Origin: an uncultured Gemmiger sp.
Lineage (GTDB): Bacteria; Bacillota; Clostridia; Oscillospirales; Ruminococcaceae
Length of the DNA stretch: 64,000 nucleotides
NCBI GenBank assembly: GCA_947629015.1
Contig: CANRCB010000006.1
Span: 24,347 to 88,346, forward strand
Direction of reading: 5' to 3'
Both the position numbers and the translations under genes were made by a program. Each line of letters opens with the position of its first letter. The first letter of the stretch is position 1. The notes beneath the pieces are model-generated. The model did not search any database and had not been told where the DNA came from. It saw nothing but the letters and a program-made list of their open reading frames with translations. This document shows positions 1 through 10,592 of the stretch, one piece after another.

Positions 1-2583
1 GTGGGCGATGCCGATGCGCGCGTCCGGCACCATGCTGCGCACGCGCAGGGCGCATTCCTCGATGGTCTCGACGCGGTTGTGCAGGTAGTACACCTGCCCG
101 CCGCGCGCCAGCTCCTTGCGCAGGGCCGCCGCGATGATGCCGGGGTCATATTCCAGCACATAGGTCTCGACGGGCTGGCGCTCGACGGGCGGCTGCTCGA
201 TGGTGGACATATCCCGTATGCCGGAAAGCGCCATGTTGAGCGTGCGCGGGATGGGCGTGGCGGAGAGGGTGAGGATATCGACGCCGATGAAATTTTCCTT
301 GAGCTTTTCCTTGTGCTTGACGCCGAAGCGCTGCTCCTCATCGACGATGACAAGGCCCAGATCCTTGAAGCACACATCGCCGGAGAGAAGGCGGTGGGTG
401 CCGATGACGATATCCACCGTGCCGTCTTTGAGGCCGCGCAGCGTCTGCTTTTGTTCCTTGGCGCTGCGGTAGCGGCTGAGCAGGCCGACCTTGACGGGGT
501 ACCCGCCCATGCGCGCGAGCACGGTGTTGTAGTGCTGCCACGCCAGCAGCGTGGTGGGGGCGAGGATGGCGCACTGCTTGCCGCCCAGCACGCATTTGAA
601 GGCGGCCCGCAGGGCGACCTCGGTCTTGCCGACGCCGACGTCGCCGCACAGAAGGCGGTCCATCGGCCAGGGCTGCTCCATATCGTGCTTGACCTCGGCG
701 GCGCTGGTGAGCTGGTCGGGCGTTTCCTCGTAGGCAAAGCGCTGCTCAAACTCCGCCTGCCAGGTATCGTCGGGCGGGAAGGCGTGGCCCCTGGCCTGCC
801 GGCGGCGGGCGTACAGCTCGATGAGCTCCTTTGCCATCTGGCTGGCGGCCGCGCGCACGCGGCTGCGGGTCTTTGCCCATTCGGTGCCGCCAAGGCGGCT
901 GAGCTTGACGTTCTCGGCGCCCGCGTCCCCGCCGGGGGCGGTGTAGCGGGACAGCAGGTCCAGCTGGGTAACGGGGACGTAGAGCACGTCCTTTTTGTCA
1001 TACTCGATGCGCAGGTAGTCCTTGGTGACGCCCTGCATCTCCATACGCCGGATGCCGGCGTACCGCCCGATGCCGTGGTTCTGGTGCACGACAAGGTCGC
1101 CGGGGGTTATCTCGCTCAGGCTGCCCAGCGCGTCTTTGGCTTTGCGGCCGCGGCGCTTTGTCTGCGCGGCGTCCTCGGCATAGGCGCGGCCGGTGAGCAG
1201 CGCATACCCCGCAAACGGGAAGCTGCACCCGCCCGAAAGGTGCCCCGCCAACACCTGCACCGCGGCTTTTTGGCCGGGCGCGGGGGCAAACGCGGCGTCG
1301 GTGGTGACGGGGATGCCGGGCAGCGCCTCGCGCAGGTCGGCCGCAAGGCCGCGGGCGGCGCGCGCGGTGCCGGCCAATACGGTGACGGCCATGCCCGCCG
1401 CGCACAAAGGTCGCAGATCCTCGAGCAGGGCGGAAAACTCGCCGCCCCACGCGGGCAGGCTGTGCGCCGGCGCGTTGACAAGCTCCTTCAAGCGGATATC
1501 GGGCAGGCTGCGGGCAAAATTTTCGGCGCAGAGGGTAGGGTACCGCGCCGGCAGGCCCCACAGCCACGCGGCGTCGGTGTACAAAGCCTCGAGCCCGGCG
1601 GCGAGCACGCCCTCCTCCAAAAGGGCCTTGAGCTCCTCCCCGCGGCGGAAGGCGCAGGCGCGCAGTTCCTCTTTCAAAGAGGCCGGCTCTTCAAGGATGA
1701 GCAGCGGCGCGTCGATGTGATCCAGCAGGGTGGCCGGGGCCGGGTAGCGCACGGCAAGGTATTTGTCCAGCCCCACCGGCGGCACGCCGGCATCCAGCAG
1801 CTGCAGGTCCCGCTCCATGCAGGCGGCAAGGGCGGCCTTGCGCCTGCCGCGCTGTTTGGCCAGAAATGCGCGCAGGGCGTCGGCCGTGGCGGCCGGCGCG
1901 CCGAAAAGCACCTCCCGCGCGGGGCTGATGTACACCTTTTCCAGGCGTTCCTCCCGGCGCTGGGTGGTCAGGTCAAAGGCGTTGAGGGTGTCGATCTCGT
2001 CGCCCCAGAACTCGATGCGGGCGGGGTTTTTCATGTCGGGGGCGTAGATGTCCACGATCTCGCCGCGCACCGAAAACTGCCCGGGGCCGTCCACCTGCTC
2101 GCGCCGGGTGTAGCCGGCGTCCAGCAAAAGGGCGGTGAGCTCCGCGCGCGGCAGCGTATCGCCGGGGCGCAGGGTGCGGGTGTTGGCGAGGAAATCGGCG
2201 CGCGGGACGGTGTACTGGGTCAGCGCTTCGGCCCCCGCGCAGACGGCTTTCAGCCGGCCGCCGGCAAGGTCGCCCAACACCGCAAGGCGGCGGTACTCAT
2301 ACTCGCGCGCGGTGCTCTCGATGGGGCGCAGCACATAGTCCCGCGCCGGGAAGACGGCGGCGGCCACCCCGAGGGTGTTGAGGTCGGCGGCAAAGCGGGT
2401 GGCCTCGGCCTCGGTGGGGGTGACGATGCACAGCGGCTTTTGCGCCCCTTCGCACAATGCGGCGTACATCTGCGCGCGCCCGGCGGCCGGCAGCCCGAAC
2501 AAGGCCGCCGCGCCGGGTGCGGCGAGCGCGGCAGCCAGTGTTTTGTATTCTTCGGTTTGGGCAAGAAGTTGGGTAAAGAGCAT
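1..2583 (-). CDS. mfd: Transcription-repair coupling factor Mfd (3' end cut by window)
   Basis: ATP-dependent translocase that removes RNA polymerase stalled at DNA lesions and recruits UvrA for nucleotide excision repair. The minus-strand frame reads from an ATG at 2583 to the window edge without a stop, giving the first 861 residues of a protein that is usually about 1150. The N-terminal third is the UvrB-like module (RGEIVDIYAP followed by RIEFWGDEID). The RecG-like helicase core follows, with Walker A GDVGVGKTEVALRAA near residue 646 and the DEEQRFGVKHKEKL box near 748. The C-terminal regulatory domain lies outside the window. The gene follows the DUF1349-like gene by 28 nt and is probably the last visible member of the glmU-pth unit. 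The ORF track misses it because it has no stop in the window; the plus-strand 892-aa ORF here is its shadow. Confidence 0.95.
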   Translation of the reverse strand, partial: MLFTQLLAQTEEYKTLAAALAAPGAAALFGLPAAGRAQMYAALCEGAQKPLCIVTPTEAEATRFAADLNTLGVAAAVFPARDYVLRPIESTAREYEYRRLAVLGDLAGGRLKAVCAGAEALTQYTVPRADFLANTRTLRPGDTLPRAELTALLLDAGYTRREQVDGPGQFSVRGEIVDIYAPDMKNPARIEFWGDEIDTLNAFDLTTQRREERLEKVYISPAREVLFGAPAATADALRAFLAKQRGRRKAALAACMERDLQLLDAGVPPVGLDKYLAVRYPAPATLLDHIDAPLLILEEPASLKEELRACAFRRGEELKALLEEGVLAAGLEALYTDAAWLWGLPARYPTLCAENFARSLPDIRLKELVNAPAHSLPAWGGEFSALLEDLRPLCAAGMAVTVLAGTARAARGLAADLREALPGIPVTTDAAFAPAPGQKAAVQVLAGHLSGGCSFPFAGYALLTGRAYAEDAAQTKRRGRKAKDALGSLSEITPGDLVVHQNHGIGRYAGIRRMEMQGVTKDYLRIEYDKKDVLYVPVTQLDLLSRYTAPGGDAGAENVKLSRLGGTEWAKTRSRVRAAASQMAKELIELYARRRQARGHAFPPDDTWQAEFEQRFAYEETPDQLTSAAEVKHDMEQPWPMDRLLCGDVGVGKTEVALRAAFKCVLGGKQCAILAPTTLLAWQHYNTVLARMGGYPVKVGLLSRYRSAKEQKQTLRGLKDGTVDIVIGTHRLLSGDVCFKDLGLVIVDEEQRFGVKHKEKLKENFIGVDILTLSATPIPRTLNMALSGIRDMSTIEQPPVERQPVETYVLEYDPGIIAAALRKELARGGQVYYLHNRVETIEECALRVRSMVPDARIGIAH

Positions 2584-2611
2584 AAACAGCCTCAAAAACA
2601 GGGACGGGCGG

Positions 2612-3217
2612 TCAGGTCTTGTCCGGCGGTTGGCCGTCGTGCGCGGGCCACCGGCATTCCGTCACGTCCATACCGGTAAAGACCGCTTTGAAAGAGGAAT
2701 CCTCCGGGCTGCAGGCGTACACGCCAAAGCGCACCGCGCCGGCGCCCTCCCACAGATGGCATACCCGCATCTGGGAAAAGCGGACGCCGTCCTCCGAGCA
2801 TTCCAGGCAAAAATCATCCTCGCGGCGGCTCAGGCGGTACCACATGCTCTTGACGGAGGCCGGGATGACGGTGGTGGCCCAGTCGGAATAGCCGTGGTTG
2901 GTCACGACGCTGCCAAGGTGCTGGTACGCCGCGTTTTCGTATTCGATGGAGGCTTTGAGCCAGTTTCCGCTGTCGAGGTACAGCACCACGCCGCACTGGT
3001 CAAAGCGGTGTTTTGTGTCAAACTCCGTTTTTACGGTAAAGGAAAAATAGCGCTCGTCCGTTTGCATCTGCAAGATCGGGGCGTTGTCGTTTTGGAAATG
3101 GTAGTAGGTTCGCTGCCACAGGTCGGTATGCGGCTTCGTCACCACCTCGATCCGGCCGGCGCCGAGCGTGCAGGCCAGCGGTTCCCGCGTCCATTCGAGT
3201 TTTGCAACGTCAAACAT
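2612..3217 (-). CDS. DUF1349 family protein (concanavalin A-like fold)
   Basis: 201-residue soluble protein of the DUF1349 family, which adopts a concanavalin A-like beta-sandwich; members are often named after yeast 'regulation of enolase' proteins, but no activity is established. Family hallmarks visible are the WTREP start region, the QCGVVLYLDSGNWLKASIEY stretch, and the later SSF-KAVFTGMDVTECRW tail. No signal peptide or membrane segment. The start chosen is ATG 3217 with GGGGAAAGGG upstream; the longer ORF in the track runs back into pth in another frame and is not credible. It sits between pth and mfd on the same strand and is probably co-transcribed. A carbohydrate- or ligand-binding role is possible but is inference. 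Confidence 0.85.
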   Translation of the reverse strand: MFDVAKLEWTREPLACTLGAGRIEVVTKPHTDLWQRTYYHFQNDNAPILQMQTDERYFSFTVKTEFDTKHRFDQCGVVLYLDSGNWLKASIEYENAAYQHLGSVVTNHGYSDWATTVIPASVKSMWYRLSRREDDFCLECSEDGVRFSQMRVCHLWEGAGAVRFGVYACSPEDSSFKAVFTGMDVTECRWPAHDGQPPDKT

Positions 3218-3242
3218 ATTTCCCTTTCCCCTTTTTTGCGTT

Positions 3243-3845
3243 TCAGCCGTTGAAGCGGTTCTGCGCTTCGGGCAGTTGGCCGGCAAGGATGAGCCGGCAG
3301 GCGGCCTCGATATCCCCGTGGCGGGCCGCCACGGCTTTGGCCGCCTCGGGCGGGAATTTGGAGAGCACCCAGTTGGCAAGGTCATATTCGGGGTTCGGCT
3401 TGGCCCCCACGCCGATGCGCAGGCGGGGGAAATCCTCGCTGCCAAGGTGTTGGATGATGCTTTTCAAGCCGTTGTGCCCGCCGGCGGAGCCGCACGCCCG
3501 GATGCGGATGTGCCCCGGCTCCTGCGTGATGTCGTCACACAGCACGAGCACCCGCTGCGGCGGCAATTTGTAAAACGCCGCCGCCGGGCCCACGCACCGG
3601 CCGGAATCGTTCATATAGGTCAGCGGCTTTACCAGCAGCACCTTGCGCCCGTCCACGCGGGCAAGGCCGTACAGCCCCGTCCATTTGCTTTTGTTGACGG
3701 CGCAGCCCCACGCTTCGGCCAGGTGGTCCAGCGCCGCAAAGCCGGCGTTGTGGCGCGTGCCGTTGTATTTGGCGTCCGGGTTGCCCAGGCCGACGATGGC
3801 CCAGTCCGCCCCGGCGCCCGCTTTGCCAAGTCCAAGCAGGCCCAT
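3243..3845 (-). CDS. pth: Peptidyl-tRNA hydrolase
   Basis: Cleaves the ester bond of peptidyl-tRNAs that drop off the ribosome, recycling tRNA. The 200-residue product has the full family signature: VGLGNPDAKYNGTRHNAGF with the catalytic His, LVKPLTYMNDSG, and the DDITQEPGHIRI / GSAGGHNGLKSI region with the active-site Asp and Asn. There is a short extension of about a dozen residues before the usual AIVGLGNP start. The glmU-like gene ends exactly where this ATG begins (TAA directly followed by ATG), so the two are almost certainly translationally coupled. This fits the common Firmicutes arrangement glmU/prs-pth-mfd. Confidence 0.96.
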   Translation of the reverse strand: MGLLGLGKAGAGADWAIVGLGNPDAKYNGTRHNAGFAALDHLAEAWGCAVNKSKWTGLYGLARVDGRKVLLVKPLTYMNDSGRCVGPAAAFYKLPPQRVLVLCDDITQEPGHIRIRACGSAGGHNGLKSIIQHLGSEDFPRLRIGVGAKPNPEYDLANWVLSKFPPEAAKAVAARHGDIEAACRLILAGQLPEAQNRFNG

Positions 3846-4577
3846 TTACTGTCCTTCCTGTTCCGCTTCCAGCTTTTTCTTTTTTTCGGTGTATTTTTGC
3901 AGCTTTTTCGTCCCCCAGCCGGGGATGTTCACCTGCTTGCCGCGCTCGATGGCCAGGGCGCCGGCCGGCACATCCTGCCCGACGGTGGAGCCGGCGGCCG
4001 TGAAGGCGCCGTCCCCCACCGTGACGGGGGCGACAAGGTTGGTGTTGCAGCCGATGAAGGCGTAATCCCCGATGACGGTCTTGTACTTGCCCTCGCCGTC
4101 ATAGTTGCAGGTGACGGTGCCGCAGCCGAAGTTGCAGTATTTGCCCACCTCGGCGTCGCCGATATAGGTCAGGTGGCTGACAGTGCTGCCCCTGGCGAAA
4201 TGCGCGTTTTTCGTCTCGACATAGGCGCCGAGATGCACGCCCGCGCCGGTGACGGTGCCCTCCCGCACGTGGGCGTAGGGCCCGATGCGGTTGCCGGGGC
4301 CCAGCGTGGAGCGGTAGCACTGGCTGGCGTTTACCGTGGTGTTTTGCCCCACCGCGGTGTCCTCCAGCAGGGTGTTGGGCCCGATGACGCACCCGGCGGC
4401 GACGGTGGTGTGCCCGCGCAGGATGCACCCCGGCAGGATGACGGCGCCGGGGGCTATCTCCGCCTCGGGGTCGATATACACGGCGTCGGAGAGGAACTCC
4501 ACCCCGTTTGCAAGGTGCTTTTTGAAGGTCTCGGCGTACTGCTTTTGCGCCGCAAAAAATTTTTCGCTGGCTGTCAT
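3846..4577 (-). CDS. GlmU-type left-handed beta-helix acyltransferase (acetyltransferase domain only)
   Basis: Resembles the C-terminal half of GlmU, which acetylates glucosamine-1-phosphate on the way to UDP-GlcNAc for peptidoglycan. The 243 residues carry hexapeptide repeats (IGPNTLLEDTAVGQNTTVNA) and the GlmU-like sequence RIGPYAHVREGTVTG, HLTYIGDAEVGKYCNFGCG and TCNYDGEGKYKTVIGD, which in GlmU contribute the acetyl-CoA and substrate sites. The N-terminal uridylyltransferase domain (about 230 residues) is absent, and the ORF cannot be extended into one. A Lys-rich coiled tail ends the protein. Start ATG 4577 has GGGAGG seven bases upstream; the longer track ORF begins inside low-complexity DNA and is rejected. 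It heads the pth-mfd unit. The uridylyltransferase step would have to be supplied by a separate protein elsewhere, which I cannot see. Confidence 0.88.
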   Translation of the reverse strand: MTASEKFFAAQKQYAETFKKHLANGVEFLSDAVYIDPEAEIAPGAVILPGCILRGHTTVAAGCVIGPNTLLEDTAVGQNTTVNASQCYRSTLGPGNRIGPYAHVREGTVTGAGVHLGAYVETKNAHFARGSTVSHLTYIGDAEVGKYCNFGCGTVTCNYDGEGKYKTVIGDYAFIGCNTNLVAPVTVGDGAFTAAGSTVGQDVPAGALAIERGKQVNIPGWGTKKLQKYTEKKKKLEAEQEGQ

Positions 4578-4651
4578 GGAAGGGCCTCCCGATCTTGTGG
4601 CATGGGCGGGCGGCGGCGGTTTTGGCGGCGGCCGCCTCCCGCCCCAGTATA

Positions 4652-4680
4652 ATACTACTCTGTTTTTGGGCAAATTGCAA
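4652..4680 (-). promoter_or_regulatory. Candidate promoter for glmU-like/pth/mfd unit
   Basis: On the minus strand, TTGCAA is followed after 17 nt by TAGTAT, with an overlapping TATTAT three bases on. It lies about 75 bp upstream of the start at 4577 and is divergent from the ppdK promoter. Confidence 0.4.
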
Positions 4681-4744
4681 TCCTTGCAGCGCGCACAAGG
4701 GCGCAAATTCGGTAAAAAGAAAGAGGCATTTTTTTGCAATTTGG

Positions 4745-4774
4745 CTGGAAATCCCTGCCGGGCTCTGGTATAAT
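4745..4774 (+). promoter_or_regulatory. Promoter of ppdK
   Basis: A perfect TATAAT at 4769-4774 is preceded by TG one base away (extended -10, TGGTATAAT). A weak -35 (TGGAAA) sits 18 nt upstream. The start codon of ppdK is about 80 bp downstream. Confidence 0.65.
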
Positions 4775-4852
4775 ACTGGGTGCGAAATCCATCAGTAAAA
4801 GACTGCGCGCGGAGCGCGCCCCGGAAGACGCGAAATTTTTGGAGGTAAGAGT

Positions 4853-7516
<2,664 letters not shown>

Positions 7517-7556
7517 AGCGCCGGTTTTTAGGGCGTAAACACCCAATAGCATGACC

Positions 7557-7592
7557 GGGCGCCCCGCCGTATGGCGGGGCGCCCGCTGTTTG
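7557..7592 (+). terminator. Rho-independent terminator after ppdK
   Basis: Perfect 12-bp stem GGGCGCCCCGCC with loop GTAT and its complement, followed by a moderately T-rich tract (GCTGTTTGATT). It lies 40 bp after the ppdK stop. Confidence 0.75.
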
Positions 7593-7688
7593 ATTCAATT
7601 GCTTGAATTGCAAGACGCAAAATGCTATACTGATAAAAATACCCTGTCGCGTGAAGAAGCATAAATAGGATCGAAAGGATCATTTATC

Positions 7689-8381
7689 ATGAGCAGAGGA
7701 ATCATATACATTATGGCGACGGCTGTGCCCGGCCTGATAAAAATCGGAAAGACCGGAAGCTCAAATTTTGAACAAAGGATGTATAATCTGGAGCACGATG
7801 GGTATCGGAATGTCACTGCATTGAAGCGTTCTTTTGCCATCGAGGTGGAGGATTATGACGAAAAGGAAACGATGCTTCAAACTATTTTTGAAAAGAGCCG
7901 TGTGTCAGACACCGAGCTGTTTGCATTGGACATCAATATTGTAACGCAGCTGTTGTCTTCCTTTGACGGTGTGGTGATCTTCCCTAAGACGGAAACCAAA
8001 GCCGAAGTTTTTGGTGCAGCAGTGGATAACACAAAAGGCAAACTGCTTCCCAACGGTACCTATGTGTTTCAACGTAAAAAGAAATCGGACAATAAGGTCG
8101 TCAAAGCGACCGCTATTATTAGTTACGGCAGATGGACATTGCTAAAAGGCAGTATTCTTGGCATTACCGAAGATGCAGGCGTGCCCCAAAAGGCCAAAAC
8201 CTTTCGGATGAGTATGCCCATAGATCGTAACGGAAAATTACTTGAAGATACTGAACTCGGTGAATGTTCTCCCTCCTTCGCGGGGTCGATCGTCATGAAT
8301 CAGTCTAATAACGGTTGGACCGACTGGAGGGATAAAGACGGTAATCCTGTAGATATATACAGAAAGAGGCGCGGCGATTGA
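7689..8381 (+). CDS. GIY-YIG nuclease-like protein with DUF4357-like C-terminus
   Basis: 230-residue protein. Residues 1-90 look like the T5orf172/GIY-YIG branch (GIIYIMATAVPGLIKIGKTG, then QRMYNLEHDG), a small endonuclease fold known from phage and restriction-linked proteins. The C-terminal half (LLPNGTYVFQ, GRWTLLKGSIL) resembles DUF4357, often paired with GIY-YIG domains. Base composition is clearly lower in GC than both neighbours and codon use is relaxed, so it looks acquired. The start ATG 7689 has GAAAGGA upstream. It stands alone between the ppdK terminator and its own terminator, with no methylase or helicase beside it. A defence or DNA-processing role is plausible from the family, but nothing here proves it. 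Confidence 0.82.
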   Translation: MSRGIIYIMATAVPGLIKIGKTGSSNFEQRMYNLEHDGYRNVTALKRSFAIEVEDYDEKETMLQTIFEKSRVSDTELFALDINIVTQLLSSFDGVVIFPKTETKAEVFGAAVDNTKGKLLPNGTYVFQRKKKSDNKVVKATAIISYGRWTLLKGSILGITEDAGVPQKAKTFRMSMPIDRNGKLLEDTELGECSPSFAGSIVMNQSNNGWTDWRDKDGNPVDIYRKRRGD

Positions 8382-8437
8382 AGAAAGAAATCATAGCAAA
8401 CGGAAACACTATAAGGACAGTACGCATAGTACAACAG

Positions 8438-8471
8438 GGCGCCTTGCTTTTCGGCAGGGCGTCACTTTTTT
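8438..8471 (+). terminator. Rho-independent terminator after the GIY-YIG gene
   Basis: Ten-pair stem GGCGCCTTGC / GCAGGGCGTC (two wobble pairs) with a six-base loop, then ACTTTTTT. It lies 56 bp after the stop codon. Confidence 0.8.
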
Positions 8472-8542
8472 GCTGGGCAGATTTTATACAAATAAGGCAA
8501 CCGCCCTCTTGACAATATAGCACAAATCCCATATAAACGCGT

Positions 8543-8573
8543 GCGCCCCGCCGGACTTTGTCCGGCGGGGCGC
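8543..8573. repeat. GC-rich palindrome, copy 1 of 3 (GCGCCCCGCCGGAC hairpin)
   Basis: Perfect 14-bp inverted repeat GCGCCCCGCCGGAC with a 3-nt loop (TTT). The same hairpin with loop AAA occurs at 18137-18167 and 18421-18451. It sits 20 bp beyond the end of the Mrp-like operon and could serve as that operon's transcription end, although no T-run follows on the minus strand. Confidence 0.8.
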
Positions 8574-8592
8574 TCCCCTTATGCAAACTCCC

Positions 8593-10578
8593 CTATTTCG
8601 TAAGCAGTATCACGATGAGGTATCCCATCGCCGCGCAAAAGCCGAGGCCGAACAGCAGCAGCGAGTAGGACACACTGCCAAAAATGCGCTGGAGCGTGTA
8701 GCTGCGGCGCACGTGCGGCGTGAAATCGCCGGGGGCGAAATCGGCCTCATTGCGCGGCGAGATGGGCCGCGGGCGCAGCAGCGTCAGGCGCAGCAGCCGC
8801 AACGTCCACTCGGTCAGGTTGTCCAGCACACGGCAGACGAGCGCCCCCGCAAAGGGCAGCAGCTTTTCGATGACAGGGCGGTAAATAAGCTCCTCGAGAT
8901 CCAGCCATTTGGGCCAGCAGTCCACATAGCGCTTGATGCCGTCGGCATCCTGCCGCATGAGGACGGTGCGGATAAAGAGCAGATACACCGCCGCGCCGAT
9001 GGCCAGCGAGATGGCCGCGCCGCGCAGGTTGGTGAGCGAGAACCACGCGACGGCGTGCTCCGGGTCGCTGCCGTTCATAAAACCCTGCATGAGCCGCGCC
9101 ATGCGGCCCATGACGGCATCCGGCGCAAGGCCCATCACCGGCAGTGTGAAGGCGGGGATGGCGATGGCCAGGGCCGACGGCCAACGCATATAGGATCGTT
9201 TCGGCCCGGCGGCGGGGGTGTTGGGCTTCTCGATAAAAATGGCCACGAACAGCTTGGTCATATAAGCCGCCGTCAGGCCGCCGGAAAACAGGAACAGCCA
9301 CTCCACCGCGTGATAAAGCCCAACCGGCGCACCGGTTTGTGCCGCCAATTCGATATACTCGACGATGGCCTCGTGCAGCAGCGTCTTGCTGATATAGCCG
9401 CTGCCCAGCGGAACGCCGGCCAACCCCAGCGCGCCCAGCAAAAAGCAGACGGCCAGCAGCGGCTTGCCCCGGCCCCAGCCGCGGAGTTTGTTCAGATCCA
9501 GCGTGCGGCAGTTCATGTACACCGCTCCGGCGCAGAGGAACAGCACCAGCTTGAGCAGCGAATGGTTGACCATATGCAGCCCGGTACCCCAGACGGCCAG
9601 CGCGTGCCCGGCCCCGAGAAGGCCCTGCATGCCAACGCCGACCAGAATGAAGCCGATCTGCGACATTGACGAGCAGGCCAGCGTGCGCTTGAGGTCGACG
9701 GAAAACACCGCCAGCACCGCGCCCAGCACCATCGTCACGGTGCCCAGGCACAAAATCACATTGCCCCATGCCGCGTCGTGCAGGAACACCCGCCCCGTCA
9801 GCACCAGGACGCCGAACACACCGGCTTTGGTCAGGATGCCGGAGAGCAGCGCCGAGGCGGGCGCCGGGGCCACCGGGTGGGCCTTGGGCAGCCAGATATG
9901 CAGCGGGAACATACCTGCCTTGGCGCCAAAGCCGAACAAAATCAGCGCGCCGGGCAGGTAGAGGGGCGTTTTATCGGGCAGGGCCGCGGCCGCGGCGGTG
10001 AGGGCATCAAAATCGAGCGTGCCGAGCCGGGCATCGAGCAAAAACAGCCCCATCAACATCACCATGCCGCCGAGCACGGCCACCGCGATGTAGGTCTCGC
10101 CCGCGCGCAGAGCGGCGGGGCTTTCCTCCTGCACCACCATCACATAGCTTGTGAAGGACATGACCTCGAAAAAGACGAAGGCGGTGAAAAAGTCGTTGGA
10201 CAGGAACACCCCGATGGTGGCCCCGCAGGTGAGCAGGGTGAAGAAATAATAGCGGCTGCGATGGCTTTCATGGCCGAGGTATTCCCGCGCAAAGGCCGTC
10301 GTCATCATCCACATGAAGGCGGCGATGCAGGCGTACAGCGCCCGGAAGCCGTCCGCTTTGAAGCTCAGCCCGCGGCCGCACACGCCAGGAATGGCAAGGG
10401 TAAACTCCGCCCCGCCGGCAACGCCCCCCAGAAGGAGCGCGCAGGCGGCAAAGGCCGCGATGCCTGCCGCGCAGGCGACGCCGTCCCGCGCCGCCGCGCT
10501 GCGGCGGCCGGCCAGAATGGCAGCACAGGCCAACCCCATGGGCAGGAAGATGGGAACGAGAAGAATCTGATTCAACAT
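8593..10578 (-). CDS. NuoL/HyfB-like proton antiporter subunit (Mrp-like operon, last gene)
   Basis: 661-residue polytopic membrane protein of the Proton_antipo_M family, the ND5/NuoL-like class. It shows the TM5 glutamate motif FFEVMSFTSYVM and the TM7 lysine motif GAKAGMFPLHIWLPKAHP, both needed for ion translocation in this family. About 150 residues after the last antiporter helices include an amphipathic stretch (LDLEELIYRPVIEKLLPF), reminiscent of the lateral helix region of NuoL. ATG 10578 (MLNQILLVPI) has a G-rich ribosome site and lies 14 bp after the preceding gene's stop; the 946-aa track ORF is an over-extension. It closes the ten-gene operon. It could be the MrpA N-terminal equivalent, since true MrpA is split in this operon. 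Confidence 0.9.
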   Translation of the reverse strand: MLNQILLVPIFLPMGLACAAILAGRRSAAARDGVACAAGIAAFAACALLLGGVAGGAEFTLAIPGVCGRGLSFKADGFRALYACIAAFMWMMTTAFAREYLGHESHRSRYYFFTLLTCGATIGVFLSNDFFTAFVFFEVMSFTSYVMVVQEESPAALRAGETYIAVAVLGGMVMLMGLFLLDARLGTLDFDALTAAAAALPDKTPLYLPGALILFGFGAKAGMFPLHIWLPKAHPVAPAPASALLSGILTKAGVFGVLVLTGRVFLHDAAWGNVILCLGTVTMVLGAVLAVFSVDLKRTLACSSMSQIGFILVGVGMQGLLGAGHALAVWGTGLHMVNHSLLKLVLFLCAGAVYMNCRTLDLNKLRGWGRGKPLLAVCFLLGALGLAGVPLGSGYISKTLLHEAIVEYIELAAQTGAPVGLYHAVEWLFLFSGGLTAAYMTKLFVAIFIEKPNTPAAGPKRSYMRWPSALAIAIPAFTLPVMGLAPDAVMGRMARLMQGFMNGSDPEHAVAWFSLTNLRGAAISLAIGAAVYLLFIRTVLMRQDADGIKRYVDCWPKWLDLEELIYRPVIEKLLPFAGALVCRVLDNLTEWTLRLLRLTLLRPRPISPRNEADFAPGDFTPHVRRSYTLQRIFGSVSYSLLLFGLGFCAAMGYLIVILLTK

Positions 10579-10592
10579 GACCCGCACCCCCC

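Noticed and set aside
1-2679. 892-aa plus-strand ORF opposite mfd
   Set aside because: Composition is low-complexity Gly/Ala/His/Arg with no domain; the opposite strand encodes Mfd with clear helicase motifs.
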